Source: Macrostomum hystrix (Eukaryota > Platyhelminthes > Macrostomidae). From it: a stretch of 64,000 nucleotides of DNA. Under the pieces are notes generated by a model that saw only the letters and a program-made list of their open reading frames with translations, ran no database searches and had not been told where the DNA came from. Each line of letters starts with the position of its first letter. The stretch's first letter is position 1. The position numbers and the translations under genes are program-made. This document shows, piece by piece, positions 24,201 through 36,500 of the stretch. The DNA lies in assembly GCA_950097015.1 (NCBI GenBank), contig CATNEN010000030.1:3209001-3273000 (forward strand), read 5' to 3'.

Positions 24201-26338
24201 CTAAGCTCCAACCATTTGGCAGTCTTTATTACTACTACTAGTAGTACACCTTAGTACCGGGAGCTTGTAGCTCAGAAGTTAACAGTCGAAAGACAGCTAT
24301 TTTACCCCTGGGGAAATACCGCGGGGTATTTAAAATACCCGCTGCCTACTTCACGATAGCTCCCAAACCAAATGACCGATTTTCGAGAAAGTCCACCGAT
24401 TGAATCGAAATTTTCCACCCTTAACAATGAGCTAACTTTCAAAGCCGTCCGACGTCAGCATCGTCGAGATATTCAGCGATTCTTGTCAAAGACCCAGGTG
24501 ACAAGGACAACTAACATTGCTCTGTTCTCTATGGCGAATTCATATTGGTCAGTAATGAAAAATTAACAATTTAGTTAACCCAAAATAGTCAACAATGATA
24601 GCTGGCATTGCTTTCTTTGTGGTTCTTGTCACCAGACACTCCGACCAGAATCATTGAATGTCTCGACGATGCCGATGTCTCGTGATTCTGTAAGTTGTTT
24701 CATCGGATATTAGCATAAAATTTTAGCCCTCGTTCTGGACTTTCATGACGATTGGTTGAATATTTTGTGAGATCCAGAAAAAAGAAAAAATGTGGCCCTT
24801 GAAATTACCCCCCGTGGTCTTTCTACTGTTAAAGAATCGGATTTTCATCACGTAATCAATGGGTCGGGAGTTCGAATCTGAGCCCCTGGGAGTAAATTAC
24901 ATCCTTTGTTTACTTTTGTTTACTTTGCTTCAGCTCACCCAGCTCAGCTGTAAAATTGGTATGGATGTAGTGCCCCCCAGTCCATGGACTGAACATTTTT
25001 ACGCTAACATTTTTATCTAGGCCCAGCGCAGCTTTGAGCTTGCTCACGTTATCTTCGACCGAACCGCGGCAGCGTCGACTGACTCAGCCAGCCTGGCTAG
25101 CGGTGTCCGCGCCGTTGAGTGCCTGGTGCGCGCCGGGCGCGCCGAAGCAGCCGTCGCCTACGGCGTTGCCACAGCCGGTCTCGGTGCCAGTCCGTTCCGC
25201 CAGCTGCTGCAGCGTCAGCCGAGCGTGGAACTGGCCCTGCATCTGGTCGGCTACGGCTGCCTGACTGTCGGCGATGCGATCGGCTGCTTCTACGCCATGG
25301 AGGCCTGGGTTGAGTTAGGCTGGCTGGCCGACTCGCTCATCCAGAAGGTGGCGGAGGAGTCGGGTGAGTCAGCCCGATGATGCTAAGATTACTACTGGCG
25401 ACAGACCTTCTTTTTTAGTACTCGATGAACGTCACTCGATTTATGATGAGAGCACACAGCCGTTGTGATGGGAGTCATTTATGATGGTCATTCACTGCTT
25501 GGGACTGTCATTCTCTATGACTGCTTGGGACTGTCATTCTCTATGACTGCTTGCGATGGTCATTCTATATGACTGCTTTGGATGGTCATTCTCTATGTCT
25601 GCTTGGGATGATGATTCTCTATGACTGTTTAGGATGGTCATTCTCTATGACTGCTTTGGATGGTCATTCTCTATGACTGTTTGGGATGGTCATTCTATAT
25701 GACTGTTTAGGATGGTCATTCTCTATGACTGCTTGGGATGGTCATTCTCTATGACTGTTTAGGATGGTCATTCTCTATGACTGTTTAGGATGGTCATTCT
25801 CTATGACTGCTTGGGATGGTCATTCTATATGACTGTTTAGGATGGTCATTCTCTATGACTGTTTAGGATGGTCATTCTCTATGACTGTTTAGGATGGTCA
25901 TTCTCTATGACTGTTTAGGATGGTCATTCTCTATGAATACTTGGAGAGGTTCATTTTAACAGTCATTTGAAGTCATTTCAACAGTAATTAACAGTCAATA
26001 CTGTTTCTGGCACATTCTTAACAAAGGATGAGAATGAAGGAAATTACTCAGTGAACATTTCTAGGAAATGGTCCATGACCATTCGCTATGAGAAGGTGAG
26101 ATGAAAAGTTAATAGTCACTAGTTACAATCTTACCCACGCGTAGGCCTGATGACTCAGCAAGCCGCACTCAAACTGATGGAGGACAACGCCGAGGTGCCA
26201 GCCTCCGTGTGGACGGAAATCGCCCGCCAGGCGCCCGAGGACATGCGCCATCTGAACGAGCTGTTTACCTCGTCAGTGGTGTTCGATGCCTTCAGCAGGT
26301 CGCTGTCCACCATGCAAAGAGAGTTCTCACTGCACTGA
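21237..26338 (+). CDS. CLHC1: Clathrin heavy chain linker domain-containing protein 1 (CLHC1), complete
   Basis: Eight exons: 21237-21377, 21681-21868, 21945-22102, 22680-23039, 23604-23919, 23996-24101, 25021-25363 and 26145-26338. They join in phase to 601 residues (human CLHC1 is about 586). Recognisable blocks are EYEIYKEAFDKIIGYVTSY followed by PLLTAIKAEYE near the N terminus, basic coiled coils in exons 3-4, and PGMTLDE at the start of exon 4. The C-terminal half is a clathrin-linker-like helical repeat region (CLDRFRELLAAGDLPAAAGH, then RDRVDLVEHW). The family is poorly understood; association with clathrin-like repeats is by homology only. The start is the first ATG after an in-frame stop. 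Exons 5 and 6 both end in AG|GCAAGT, and reading phase supports these GC donors over any nearby GT. Intron 6 carries a SINE interrupted by a MITE; introns 4 and 7 carry minisatellites. A polyadenylation signal follows at 26674. Confidence 0.92.
23170..23578. repeat. 21-bp minisatellite, CLHC1 intron 4
   Basis: Unit CTAACTCTTGATCCTTACAT plus C, about 19 copies. It ends about 25 bases before the exon 5 acceptor. Confidence 0.95.
24261..24997 (+). mobile_element. tRNA-derived SINE (family A), split by the MITE
   Basis: The A-box side (GAGCTTGTAGCTCAGAAG) lies before the MITE. The B-box side (GGGAGTTCGAATC) and the body with the family signature CCCCAGTCCATGGACTGAAC lie after it. Removing the MITE and one TTAA restores a continuous SINE. 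Confidence 0.75.
24283..24828. mobile_element. 546-bp TTAA-flanked MITE inserted in a SINE (CLHC1 intron 6)
   Basis: TTAA occurs on both sides (24279-24282, 24829-24832). The left end CAGTCGAAAGAC pairs with the right end, whose complement is CAGTAGAAAGACCACGGGGG. An internal palindrome centres on CATCGTCGAGATATTCAGCG and its inverse at about 24652. A short frame inside is not a transposase. Confidence 0.8.
25465..25950. repeat. 26-bp minisatellite, CLHC1 intron 7
   Basis: The unit begins TGGTCATTCTCTATGACTGT; about 18 copies. Confidence 0.95.
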
Positions 26339-26673
26339 CACTAAGCTTTGGCGTTTGACTATCGTATCTGTATTTACTTCTCCTTGGTTTGCCATTTCGC
26401 GCGCCCTTTTAATGTACTCTCTCCTCTCTCCACTTGACTGTTCAATTTATTTAATAGCCTTTTTCTCTCTCTCGGCTCTGATTGGCTATCACCTCGTCTC
26501 TCTTTCCTTCCCTTGCGTTTCATATATTACCTCTGGCCCGTCCTCGCATATGTTACGCTCAGTTAAACTTAAATATATTTTGACTCTCAGCCTGAAAGGT
26601 CTCACTGCCGTATTGTCGGGCTCTTTCTGCAAAGACTCAATTTATTGCATAAGAAATCAACGTGAAATTATGG

Positions 26674-26679
26674 AATAAA
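26674..26679 (+). other. Polyadenylation signal, CLHC1
   Basis: AATAAA lies 336 bases after the CLHC1 stop codon and is followed by a T-rich stretch. It is the first canonical signal downstream on the gene's strand. Confidence 0.6.
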
Positions 26680-26974
26680 TAAGATGTTTTAAAATTATTT
26701 TTTTATTCTTTATATTATTCTGCACTTTTTCATCGAAATAAAATGGACAGATTGCTAAAAATATCCCATAACGCTATCATTGGTGATCGGGGAGATTGTA
26801 AGTCCAGTGATGTTAATAATAATAACAATAACAATAATAATTGCAGGCGGACTGTGGGCAATGGCACATCATTTGGTGATAAAAGATTCGCTGACTCCTG
26901 AGCACACACGCACACAGATACCGCCATTTTGTTAATAAAAGTAATAGTTGATTACGCCTGCCTCAAATTACATG

Positions 26975-27135
26975 TAGGTCAAATGTCGAGCCGACAGCAC
27001 AGCCGCAGCTATTGCGCGGCGCATCTGAAGGCTGCGTACGGCTGTTCAGTCCATGGACTGGGGGGGACACCACACGCACCCTCGATTACCTCATCTAATC
27101 CTGGTACTCATTTAGCAGCGGGTTGAGCTGAAAAA
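26975..27135 (-). mobile_element. SINE family A, 5'-truncated reverse copy
   Basis: The body and 3' part of the family (CAGCCGCAGCTATTGCGCGG, TTCAGTCCATGGACTG) are present; the tRNA-like head is missing. Confidence 0.7.
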
Positions 27136-27811
27136 GCGCAGATTTATTTACCCCCCGCTATAAACAATTTATAGAACATCTCTGTACCAGCATCTGTATG
27201 AATAGATCAGACCTGCAATTGTACCAGCACATACAGTTGCTAGAATCTGCATCAGCATGTCATCTTCAACTGTGCCTAAAAGATGTAATAACAGAAAATG
27301 GCACATTTAAACTTTAATTAAGTCTTTAAATGACTGGAATGGGTCGAATGAAGAATTCAGCAAAGCGTGCATAATAATCGGATTTCTATTCAATAAATAA
27401 ACATTTATTCGACATGGTGCGTCCGGCAATGGAGTAATTATTACGAGCACCTATCGATAATATGATAAAGCTACTTACTAAATATTTTTTATCGTATTAT
27501 TAATATTTTATAAAGCAAAACACAAGCAAAGTAAGAGCTGATTATGATAATTTTGAAATATGTACAATATTTATTAAAACTCGCGTACACGTTATAAAAA
27601 TAAGCACCCTACTTACAGTAGCAAGCATGCTATCTGCACACGGATTTTTTGTTATGAATAATGTGCCACACTGCCACCCAGATGAATAAGCTAGTCTGGG
27701 CTTGCCTGACAATTTCATTCACTGTAGTAGAGACGAAGCTAAGTTTAGAAAAGGAATGCTTGTAAAAGTGCTTCTGAGTCAGCTTCTCTGAGCTGTTTCG
27801 GCAACGCCTAA

Positions 27812-30107
27812 TCACGGTCCGAACTTTGTCATGCTCCAGGCCTCGTAGTTGTTGCAGTTGTCTGTGAAGCAGAAGCAGCGCTGCAAGTAGGAGTGCGAGC
27901 CGAGGTTCTCCACGCAGCCGCCGTTGCGGAAACGGCTGTCCACCTCCTCCTCCATGCAGAACCGACTGATCACCAGGGTGACTGAAATCAGTGTGTGTCC
28001 CAGATTGACTACCAGTTTGATAATTCAGTTTAAGTCCCTGTCTGAGTCGCGTTTTAAGCCACAGATTTAGTGCCAGTGACCCAGTTTGAGTCTCAGTTTG
28101 AGTCCAATATAGTTTGAGTCTCAGAGTCTCATTTTGAGTAATATTATGGGTGCCAGTTTGAGTCCCAGTTTGAGTCCCAGTTTGAGTAGCAGTTTGAGTC
28201 TAATTTTGAGTCCTAGATTGACTGCTAGTTTGATTTTTAGCTAAAGTCTCTGTCTGAGTCGCGTTTTAAGCCACAAACTTGGTCCTAGTGACCAAGTTTG
28301 AGTCTTAGATTGAGTTCCAGTTTGTATCCCAGATTGAGTCCCAGTTTGAGTAACAGTTTAAGTAGCAGTTTGAGTAGCAGTTGAGTCCAAGTTTAAGTCC
28401 CAGTTTAAATCTCCGTTTTACTCTTAGATTGAGACCCAGTGTGAGTCCCACTTTGCGTCAAAGAATGAGTCCAAGTTAGAGTCCCAGTTTGAGTCCCAGT
28501 TTGAGTCTAAGAATGAGTCCAAGTTAGAGTCACAGTTTGAGTCAAATTTGAGTCCCTCTCTGAATTCCAGATTGTGTCCCAGATTAAATCTCAGTTGGAT
28601 TCCCAGTTCTAGTCCCTGAATCGAGTCCCAGCATCAGTCCCAGCTTGAATTCCAGTATCAGTAGTTTATATGTTTCTAAGTTCCGATAGTCTAGCTAAAA
28701 TACCAAAAATTTTCGGATTCTTTAAAGATTCAAAGCCTCCTATTGAATGCTTAGCGCAGGTCACAGACCCCATCTCACCCTGGCTTTCGTCTCCGCCACG
28801 CGGCTTCCTGTGATGATTCTCGCTCCAGGTGACAAAGGTGCCGCAGGCCTTGCAAATCTTCTTAGTTTTAGGCAGTTTGCTGACTGACACAATGATCCAG
28901 TTCTTCGTGCCGGTCAGACTGTCAATGCGGAATTCCTGGCACTGCACCCGGTCTGCTGTCTCGCCGCGGAACACGTTGCACTCGTAGCAGCTGATGCCGC
29001 CAGCGCTATCGTCCGTGCCGTGCGGACGAAGGCCCTGGGCTGCGGCGTTTGGGGTTTGAGGAGGTGTTTGACAGGTTATTTCAGTGTCATTTACTTACAG
29101 AATAATCCTGGGTTCGAATCCCCAACTTTTAGGGTCGAGCCTTGGATGGCAAGGCACTTCTACTTCAGAATTGTACTTTTTACTTCAACTCGGAATTGGG
29201 ATTCTGTGAATTAAGATTCTGTGAATTGGGATTCAGTGAATAGGGATTCTGTGAATTGGGATTCTGTGAATTGGGAGTCTGTGAATTGGGATTCTGTGAA
29301 CTAGGATTCTGTGAATTGGGATTCTGTGAATTGGGATTCTGTGAATTGGGATTTCTTGAATTAGAATTAGGTGAATTAGAATTAGGTGAATTAAAATTTG
29401 GTGAATTAGGATTTGGTGAATTAAAATTAGGTGAATTAGGATTTGGTGAATTCGGATTTGGTGAATTCGGATTCTGTGAATTGTGATTTCGTGAATTGTG
29501 ATTTCGTGAATTAGGATTTGGTGAAATAGGATTTGGTGAATTAGGATTTTTCAATTAGGATTTGGTTAATTAGGATTGGGTGAATTGGGATTCTGTGAGT
29601 TGGGATTCTGAGAATTGGGATTCTGTGAATTGGGATCTCGTGAATTAAAATTTGATGAATTAAAATTTGATGAATTAGGATTTGATGAATTAGGATTTGG
29701 TGAATTAGGATTTGGTGAATTAGGATTTGGTGAATTAGGATTTAGTGAATTGGGATTCTGTGAATAGTGACTTCGTTAATTATGATTTCGTGAATTGTGA
29801 TTTCGTGAATGAGGATTTTGTGGATTAGGATTAGGTTAATTAGGATTTTTTCAATTATGATTTGGTGAATTGGGATTCTGTGAACTAGAATTTGCCGAAA
29901 TAGGATTTGGTGATTTAAGATTTGGTGAATTAGGATTTGGTGAATTATGATCAATTAAATAATTTTGTATCCTGATACAAGTGGCTATTAACTGTATTTC
30001 GTGAATACACAAACTTAGAGAAGTGTACAATCAGACTCACCAGCATGACACATCAGGACCAGCGCTATTATGCTATGAAATAGCATATTTGCAATCGAGC
30101 TAGTCAT
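27812..30107 (-). CDS. Secreted Ly6/quiver-like cysteine-rich protein
   Basis: Three exons (30107-30041, 29039-28779, 27981-27812), both introns in phase 1, give 165 residues. Exon 1 is a signal peptide: MTSSIANMLF, then a hydrophobic core IIALVLMC, ending near CHA. The mature part has ten cysteines arranged as in the Ly6/uPAR three-finger fold: GISCYECN at the start, CQEF, CKACGTF, FCMEEE, GGCVEN and a closing RCFCFTDNCNN, where the C-N pair is the usual end of the domain. The spacing resembles the invertebrate quiver/sleepless group, which modulates ion channels and receptors, but the identity with that subgroup is inference. No hydrophobic tail for a GPI anchor follows the last cysteine, so a soluble secreted product is likelier. 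Possible AATAAA signals on this strand lie at 27575-27570 and 27409-27404. Both introns are filled by tandem repeats. Confidence 0.8.
28000..28655. repeat. Degenerate 12-14-bp repeat, Ly6-like gene intron 2
   Basis: Repeated GTCCCAGTTTGAGTCC and variants fill almost the entire intron. Confidence 0.85.
29180..29955. repeat. 15-bp minisatellite, Ly6-like gene intron 1
   Basis: Unit GAATTGGGATTCTGT with GGATTTGGTGAATTA variants, about 50 copies. Confidence 0.9.
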
Positions 30108-31764
30108 TATGCCGAATGCGCAACGCTAAAGGATGGCATAAACTAGACTATAAAGAAATACTGGCGAGAGAAGAAATACACCTTTTAAACCTTATCGGAA
30201 CAAACTGAGTCACTCAGGGTTAAGCCTCTCTGTGTGTGTGTGGATTCGTTATCGCTAATTCGCAATGTACAGTGTACTGATAAGGCCTCAGTTTTAACCT
30301 CAGAAAGACAGCGAGCTCTGAATTGCATTGAACCCTTCATAGACCATTACCCCACCAGAGCAGCATTTTCCGGACCACTGCAGGCTGACTGCATGGCTGT
30401 CCTAAATTTAGATTATACTGGTGCAAATAGGCAATTCTGATGCACTACTTAAAGAAAATCATATATGACTTCCATTTCGTTAACCTATTTTTCAGTTTTT
30501 TATTATTAGAGAGCTGAATATATTGTTCACATTTTAGATGAAGCTGGTGTGTCAGTATATAGGAAGTTTAAACAAAAAACATAATTTTTGACTTTTCTGA
30601 CAAAATCTCTAGAAATTTTTAATACGGAAATTCGTATTAATTTTTAATATCTATTTTAAAAGATACGTGTGAGCACGCGCGCACACAGATACCGTACGCA
30701 GGCACACGCTCACACAGGTGTGTACATCTGCCCCTGACTTTCTCATCTTTCACTTTCACTGTGCCTTGGAGGTTGGCCCTCAAGGGCGTAAATTGCACGA
30801 CATGCCCCGAAGCCTTCTCTCCGCGGCTGCGCCCCAAATGAGTGTGGCCTCGCCGCGGAATCGAGCTTGGGACCTTGCTGAAAGAGGCAAATGCGTTAGA
30901 CTCACCCCCAAAACTTCCTTATAGAGTATATCAATGACTATCTGGCCAGTGTATTGTACAGCCAGTCAGCCAGTCAGTCTAATATAGGTACGGAAAAACA
31001 GTTGTTTTATATTTAGAGCCTCATGACTGACGCACCCTACGATTGTAGGAATTCGACATACAGAGACAACTGGCCAGCATTTGTTGTTAAGGTAATCAAA
31101 GTTGCAAAGTAAACACATTTCACCTTAGTCCGATCTTTATTCACTTTAAATTCATATTAGTGTGAAATATGAACCACACACACACTTGCTGGACACGTAT
31201 TTGTTTAAATGCGATTATCAGTACGAATAAGCAAATTATGATGCAAATACTGCTTTAATACTTCTCAATAATGAGTCGCATTCAAATAGAAGAGAGCATG
31301 TACTCGTATGTATTTCAAGTTGAATTGATACAAATCTATTGAAAAATATGCACACAGCGTGTAAAAAGTGTCAATAAGTATTAAGCAATCATGAACCGCC
31401 AAATAAATTTTTATTGTCAGTTAGCTTGCTTGGTTATTCGTGAATATTCGTTGATTTATAAAGGCCCCAATTAGTTTTTTTTGCATGTAACAATCTTAGA
31501 ACTGATTGTAAAAGAATGAAGAAAAGTATTGATTATAAATCTGGAATGAAAACAAATAATTAAAGAAGTGGCCTTAACAATTACTGCCTTTGACTGCGTT
31601 GTCAATGGAAAAAAAAGTTTACATATTGAATTCATAACCTTCAAAGTACTATGGGTGATTGGTTCAAGAGATTTTTCATTTAGGGAGATTTCTGATATCT
31701 GACCAGGTTGTATAGGCTAATAAAAGTTATGGCACACGGAGATGATACATGCAAAAAATTGGTA
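30108..31764. other. Spacer between the Ly6-like gene and the RhoGEF array
   Basis: It contains a family B SINE (30745-30915); the rest is AT-rich without a supported gene. Confidence 0.5.
30745..30915 (-). mobile_element. Second tRNA-like SINE family (B), reverse copy
   Basis: It shares with 52780-52945 the blocks TGCCTTGGAGG, AATTGCACGA, GAAGCCTTCTC, TGCGCCCCAA and GTGGCCTCGCCGCGGAATCG. On the minus strand the last block contains a B-box-like AGCTCGATTCC. Confidence 0.6.
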
Positions 31765-33345
31765 CACCGAAAGCCAGATGGAGGTACACCGAAGGGCCAG
31801 ATGGAGGTACACCGAAGGGCCAGATGTAGGTACATTGAAGGACCAAATGAAGGTACATTGAAGGACCAGAAGGAGGTACATTGAAGGGCCAGATGGAGGT
31901 ACATTGAAGGACCAACTGGAGGTACATTGAAGGACCAGAAGGAGGTACATTGAAGGACCAAATGAAGGTACATTGAAGGACCAGAAGGAGGTACATTGAA
32001 GGGCCAGATGGAGGTACATTGAAGGACCAACTGGAGGTACATTGAAGGACCAGAAGGAGGTACATTGAAGGGCCAGAAGGAGGTACATTGAAGGACCAAC
32101 TGGAAGTACACCAAAGGGCCAGATGGAGGTACATTGAAGGACCAACTGGAAGTACACCAAAGGGCCAGATGGAGGTACATTGAAGGACCAACTGGAGGTA
32201 CATTGAAGGTCAAAATGGAGGTACATTGAAGGGCCAGATGGAGGTACATTGAAGGACCAACTGAAGGTACATTGAAGGACCAGAAGGAGGTACATTGAAG
32301 GACCAAATGAAGGTACATTGAAGGACCAGAAGGAGGTACATTGAAGGGCCAGATGGAGGTACATTGAAGGACCAACTGGAGGTACATTGAAGGACCAGAA
32401 GGAGGTACATTGAAGGGCCAGAAGGAGGTACATTGAAGGACCAACTGGAAGTACACCAAAGGGCCAGATGGAGGTACATTGAAGGACCAACTGGAAGTAC
32501 ACCAAAGGGCCAGATGGAGGTACATTGAAGGACCAACTGGAGGTACATTGAAGGTCAAAATGGAGGTACATTGAAGGGCCAGATGGAGGTACATTGAAGG
32601 ACCAACTGGAGGTACATTGAAGGACCAGAAGGAGGTACATTGAAGGACCAAATGAAGGTACATTGAAGGACCAGAAGGAGGTACATTGAAGGACCAGAAG
32701 GAGGTACATTGAAGGGCCAGATGGAGGTACATTGAAGGACCAACTGGAGGTACATTGAAGGACCAGAAGGAGGTACATTGAAGGACCAAATGAAGGTACA
32801 TTGAAGGACCAGAAGGAGGTACATTGAAGGGCCAGATGGAGGTACATTGAAGGACCAACTGGAGGTACATTGAAGGACCAGAAGGAGGTACATTGAAGGG
32901 CCAGAAGGAGGTACATTGAAGGACCAACTGGAAGTACACCAAAGGGCCAGATGGAGGTACATTGAAGGACCAACTGGAAGTACACCAAAGGGCCAGATGG
33001 AGGTACATTAAAGGACCAACTGGAGGTACATTGAAGGTCAAAATGGAGGTACATTGAAGGGCCAGATGGAGGTACATTGAAGGACCAACTGGAGGTACAT
33101 TGAAGGACAAAATGGAGGTACATTGAAGGGCCAGAAGGAGGTACATTGAAGGGCCAGAAGGAGGTACATTGAAGGGCCAGAAGGAGGTACATTGAAGGGC
33201 CAGAAGGAGGTACATTGAAGGACAAAATGGAGGTAAATTGAAGGGCCAGAAGGAGGTACATTGAAGGGCCAGAAGGAGGTACATTGAAGGACCAACTGGA
33301 GGTACATTGAAGGGCCAGATGGAGGTACATTGAAGGGCCAGAAGG
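31765..33345. repeat. 23-bp minisatellite 3' of the RhoGEF gene
   Basis: The unit begins GGTACATTGAAGGACCAGAA; about 69 copies in three or more variants (CAGATGG, CAACTGG, CAAATGA). A longer variant order is repeated around 31.9, 32.25 and 32.8 kb. Confidence 0.95.
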
Positions 33346-33503
33346 ACCAGATGGAAGCATTGGTTTGCAACAGCCCAGCGAAATTGGTGAGAGGGACATT
33401 CAATGGTTGGTAGAGGTTTTACAGTAGATTTGGCAAGGTCATGAGTCCGATTATACTTGAAATACTAAAATCTTTGAGAGAAAGAGCATTCCAGACATGG
33501 CAA

Positions 33504-36500
33504 TCAGATTTGGCCGCTGAAAATCTGCGACTCGTTCTTGAGGATGTCGAACCACTCCTGCAGGTGGGAGGCCTCTCGCTCAGCTGAGCGCATACCTGCC
33601 TCGGCGGTCATGCGCAGCCGGCAGACACTGATGTCCGCCACCCTCAGCCGGACCTCAGACGCGTCCTCAGCCAATTCAACAGACAAGTTCATCGGCAGCA
33701 CGATGTTGTGAGCGGGCACAAAGTCGTTCTTCATCCGGTATATATTGAACAGCTCGCCTTCCACTGTACACCACATTTTGCACCAGTGAACCTGAAGAAA
33801 GCTTGGCGCCTTTTCCTTCTTGGCCTGTTGCACTTCGATGCGCACGTTCAGGTAGCCCTGAATGCGTACCTCGCTGCCTTCGTTAGATTTGTTGAACTTC
33901 TCGATCAGTTCCCGATGCCTGGCGTCCAGCGGAGAGTTGGTTTTGTCGCGTCTGTTGACCCGATTCCGGCAGAAGAAGCAAGCCCGCTTGAGCTCATCGG
34001 TAGCCCAGGCCACCGCGCACGTGTATTTGCTGCAGCTGCCGCAGAAGATTCCGCCGCACAGCCGGCAGTGGTGTCGACGCCGCGTCAATGTGAAGATGGC
34101 TGCGCAGGCCTGGCACTGGGAGACGTCGCGATCCTTCAGCTTCATGGGCTGCTTGTTGCCCAGGTCGTCGTCTTCAAAAGTCTTCCAGGGGAACTTCTCA
34201 TTGGTAGAGTTCGAGTCGCCAAATGTGACGTTTAGCTTTCTGAATGCGGCAATCCACTTGTCGAAATCATCCAGAGTCGGGAACGAGAAGTCGTAGGTTT
34301 TCTGCAGAGTCCTGAGTCGGAAGCAGTTTGGATAGTCGGCGCTCAGCTTCTCGTCCAGCGTCAGCACTAAGCTTTTGTCTACAGAAACAATCCGCTGAAC
34401 AGTCTTCCAGAGGGCTTTCACCTCGCACAGAAGCAGCATGCTGGAGGACAGAATGAGAAAGCGGATCTGCTGACGATTCTTAGACGAAATCTTCAGCACC
34501 TTGGCACTTAGCAGGTATTGCGAGCAGATGAACTTCTCCTTCTCTGCCTGCAGCTCCGCGGGAAATGCGACGTCGCTTAGGATGGCCAGCAGCTTCTGAA
34601 GGCTCTCAACCTCTGACATCTTCACGTTGAAGCTGTCCGTCACCTTTTCAATGATTTCGAGAGCCCGCTTGGCGCTCGGGTAGTCCGGGTGCTGCTCGCC
34701 GATCTCCTTGAGATAGCGGGCCATGAGCATGGGATAGCGCAGCGGCCGCTGCACCGGCTCCAGCATGTGGCTGGTCACGTCCAGCATGCGGTCAGCCATT
34801 TCCGGACACTCGCCGCGCGCACGCAGGAAGGTCGCGTTGATGGCCTCCTCGCGCTTCCACTCACTGATCTGGTTCAGGTGCAATTTGTATTTTGTGTAGT
34901 ACCCAGAGTAGAGTAGCAGGTGATGGCCGTACTTCGCCATCACTGGGCCGAGACAGCATCTCTGCAGCTCCCCACCAGCCTCTTGACTGACTTGTTCAAG
35001 TTCTTTCAGCAGCTCTTGATGCAGCTGCCTGAAGGTGTCAAAGTCCAAAAAGATCTCCTTTAGTTTGTCCACCAAGTGGGGCAGTTCGGAGCTCACTCTA
35101 GGATAATAGTGATTCGACAGCAGGTCCATTCGGCGAATGTACTTTTTCTCTGTGGCTATTAGCTCTTCGAGTGCGTTTTTACATTCGAAATTCTGAGCTG
35201 CCGCCGTCGCCGCTGCTACTGCGGCTACGTCAGCGTCTGACACAACGATACCATCAGGGCCGACTAGAGCGTCGTCGCAGTAGAAGGTTTTTCGCAGGTC
35301 CAGCATCGTTGAATGCCCGTTCTCGTTGATGTCGGACATGTCGCTGGCAGTCGTGTCGCTGGTGGCAACCGAGGACGCGGAAGCGGACAGGAAGTTCCCT
35401 GGCCTCAGCGCATCGACTCCAGCTGAATTGGACTCGGAAGATTCCGGTGCCTTTAGCCTCCCACCTGCGGGAGCCTTTTGATGCATCAGCGACGGTGATT
35501 TCGGCGGCCTCGATGGTTTCGGCGGCTTCGGCGGCTTCGGCGGCTTCGTCCTCAATCGAGGTACTGGTGGTGTGGGCGGGCTAGTGGGGCGCAATACCGG
35601 TGGCTGCGGCACCAGAAAGTGAGAGTTCTTTAACCGGCTTGTGACCTTGTTGGACAGCATGAGCTGCAGGGCGGCCTCCCGGATGGCCGTCAGGTGAAGG
35701 TGGCAGGTCTTCTGGTCAGCGTCAATCTTTAGGAAGCAGACATTCTGGCACCAGTTCTGCTGGAAGCTCTTTAGATCGTCAATTAGATTGCTGATGGACT
35801 GCTGCTGGCCGTGCGACAGGCAGTGCGCCAGCCCATTGTCCAGCGCGTCCCTGATGGCCTCCAGCTTGCCGCCGGCCCTTCGGCTGCAGTGAATCACCAG
35901 GCGTTGCTGAGGACAACATTTTCAGTAGGTTTGCGCTTGAATTCAGATAATAACAAGACGATGACAATACTCAGATAATAATGACTGCTAAAGCAGACGG
36001 TTCTCTCGATTCGTAAAAAAAATTGCTTAAACCAAAATCATCCATTGACAGGGACAGAGAGCTGCAGTACAAGTATTTCAGGTGGGCCAGATTATACATG
36101 TGGGCCAGGTGTGCAGCCGCCAGCACAGCCGCAGCGGTGCATCAGAAGGCTACTTACGCTGTTCAGCCCATGGACTGAGGGGATGCCACACCCACCCTCA
36201 ATTACCCCAGCTAATGCTGGTACACATTTAACAGCTGGGTGAACTGAAGCTAAAATACACAAATTGTTCCAGTTGAGTTGGGAATCGAACCTTCGACCTT
36301 CGAGTCGTGTACTCAATTAATGCAGAGAGTAAAAATTCTTAATTGAATGAGGTTGTAGCTTAGGTAGAGGTTGTAGCCTAGTGGTTAGGGCGTCGGACTC
36401 ACAACTTGAAGGTCGGGGGTTCGATTCCCGACTCCAATGAAACAATTTGTGTCCTTTAGCAAGACACTAAACTCTGCATTGCTTCAGTGCACACAGCTGT

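Noticed and set aside
31680-33403. Minus-strand 534- and 560-codon frames downstream of the RhoGEF
   Set aside because: Repeat-encoded, several overlapping frames, no conserved domain.
36372-36432. Possible tRNA gene
   Set aside because: A and B boxes are present, but the sequence cannot form an acceptor stem and continues into the SINE body; it is the SINE head.
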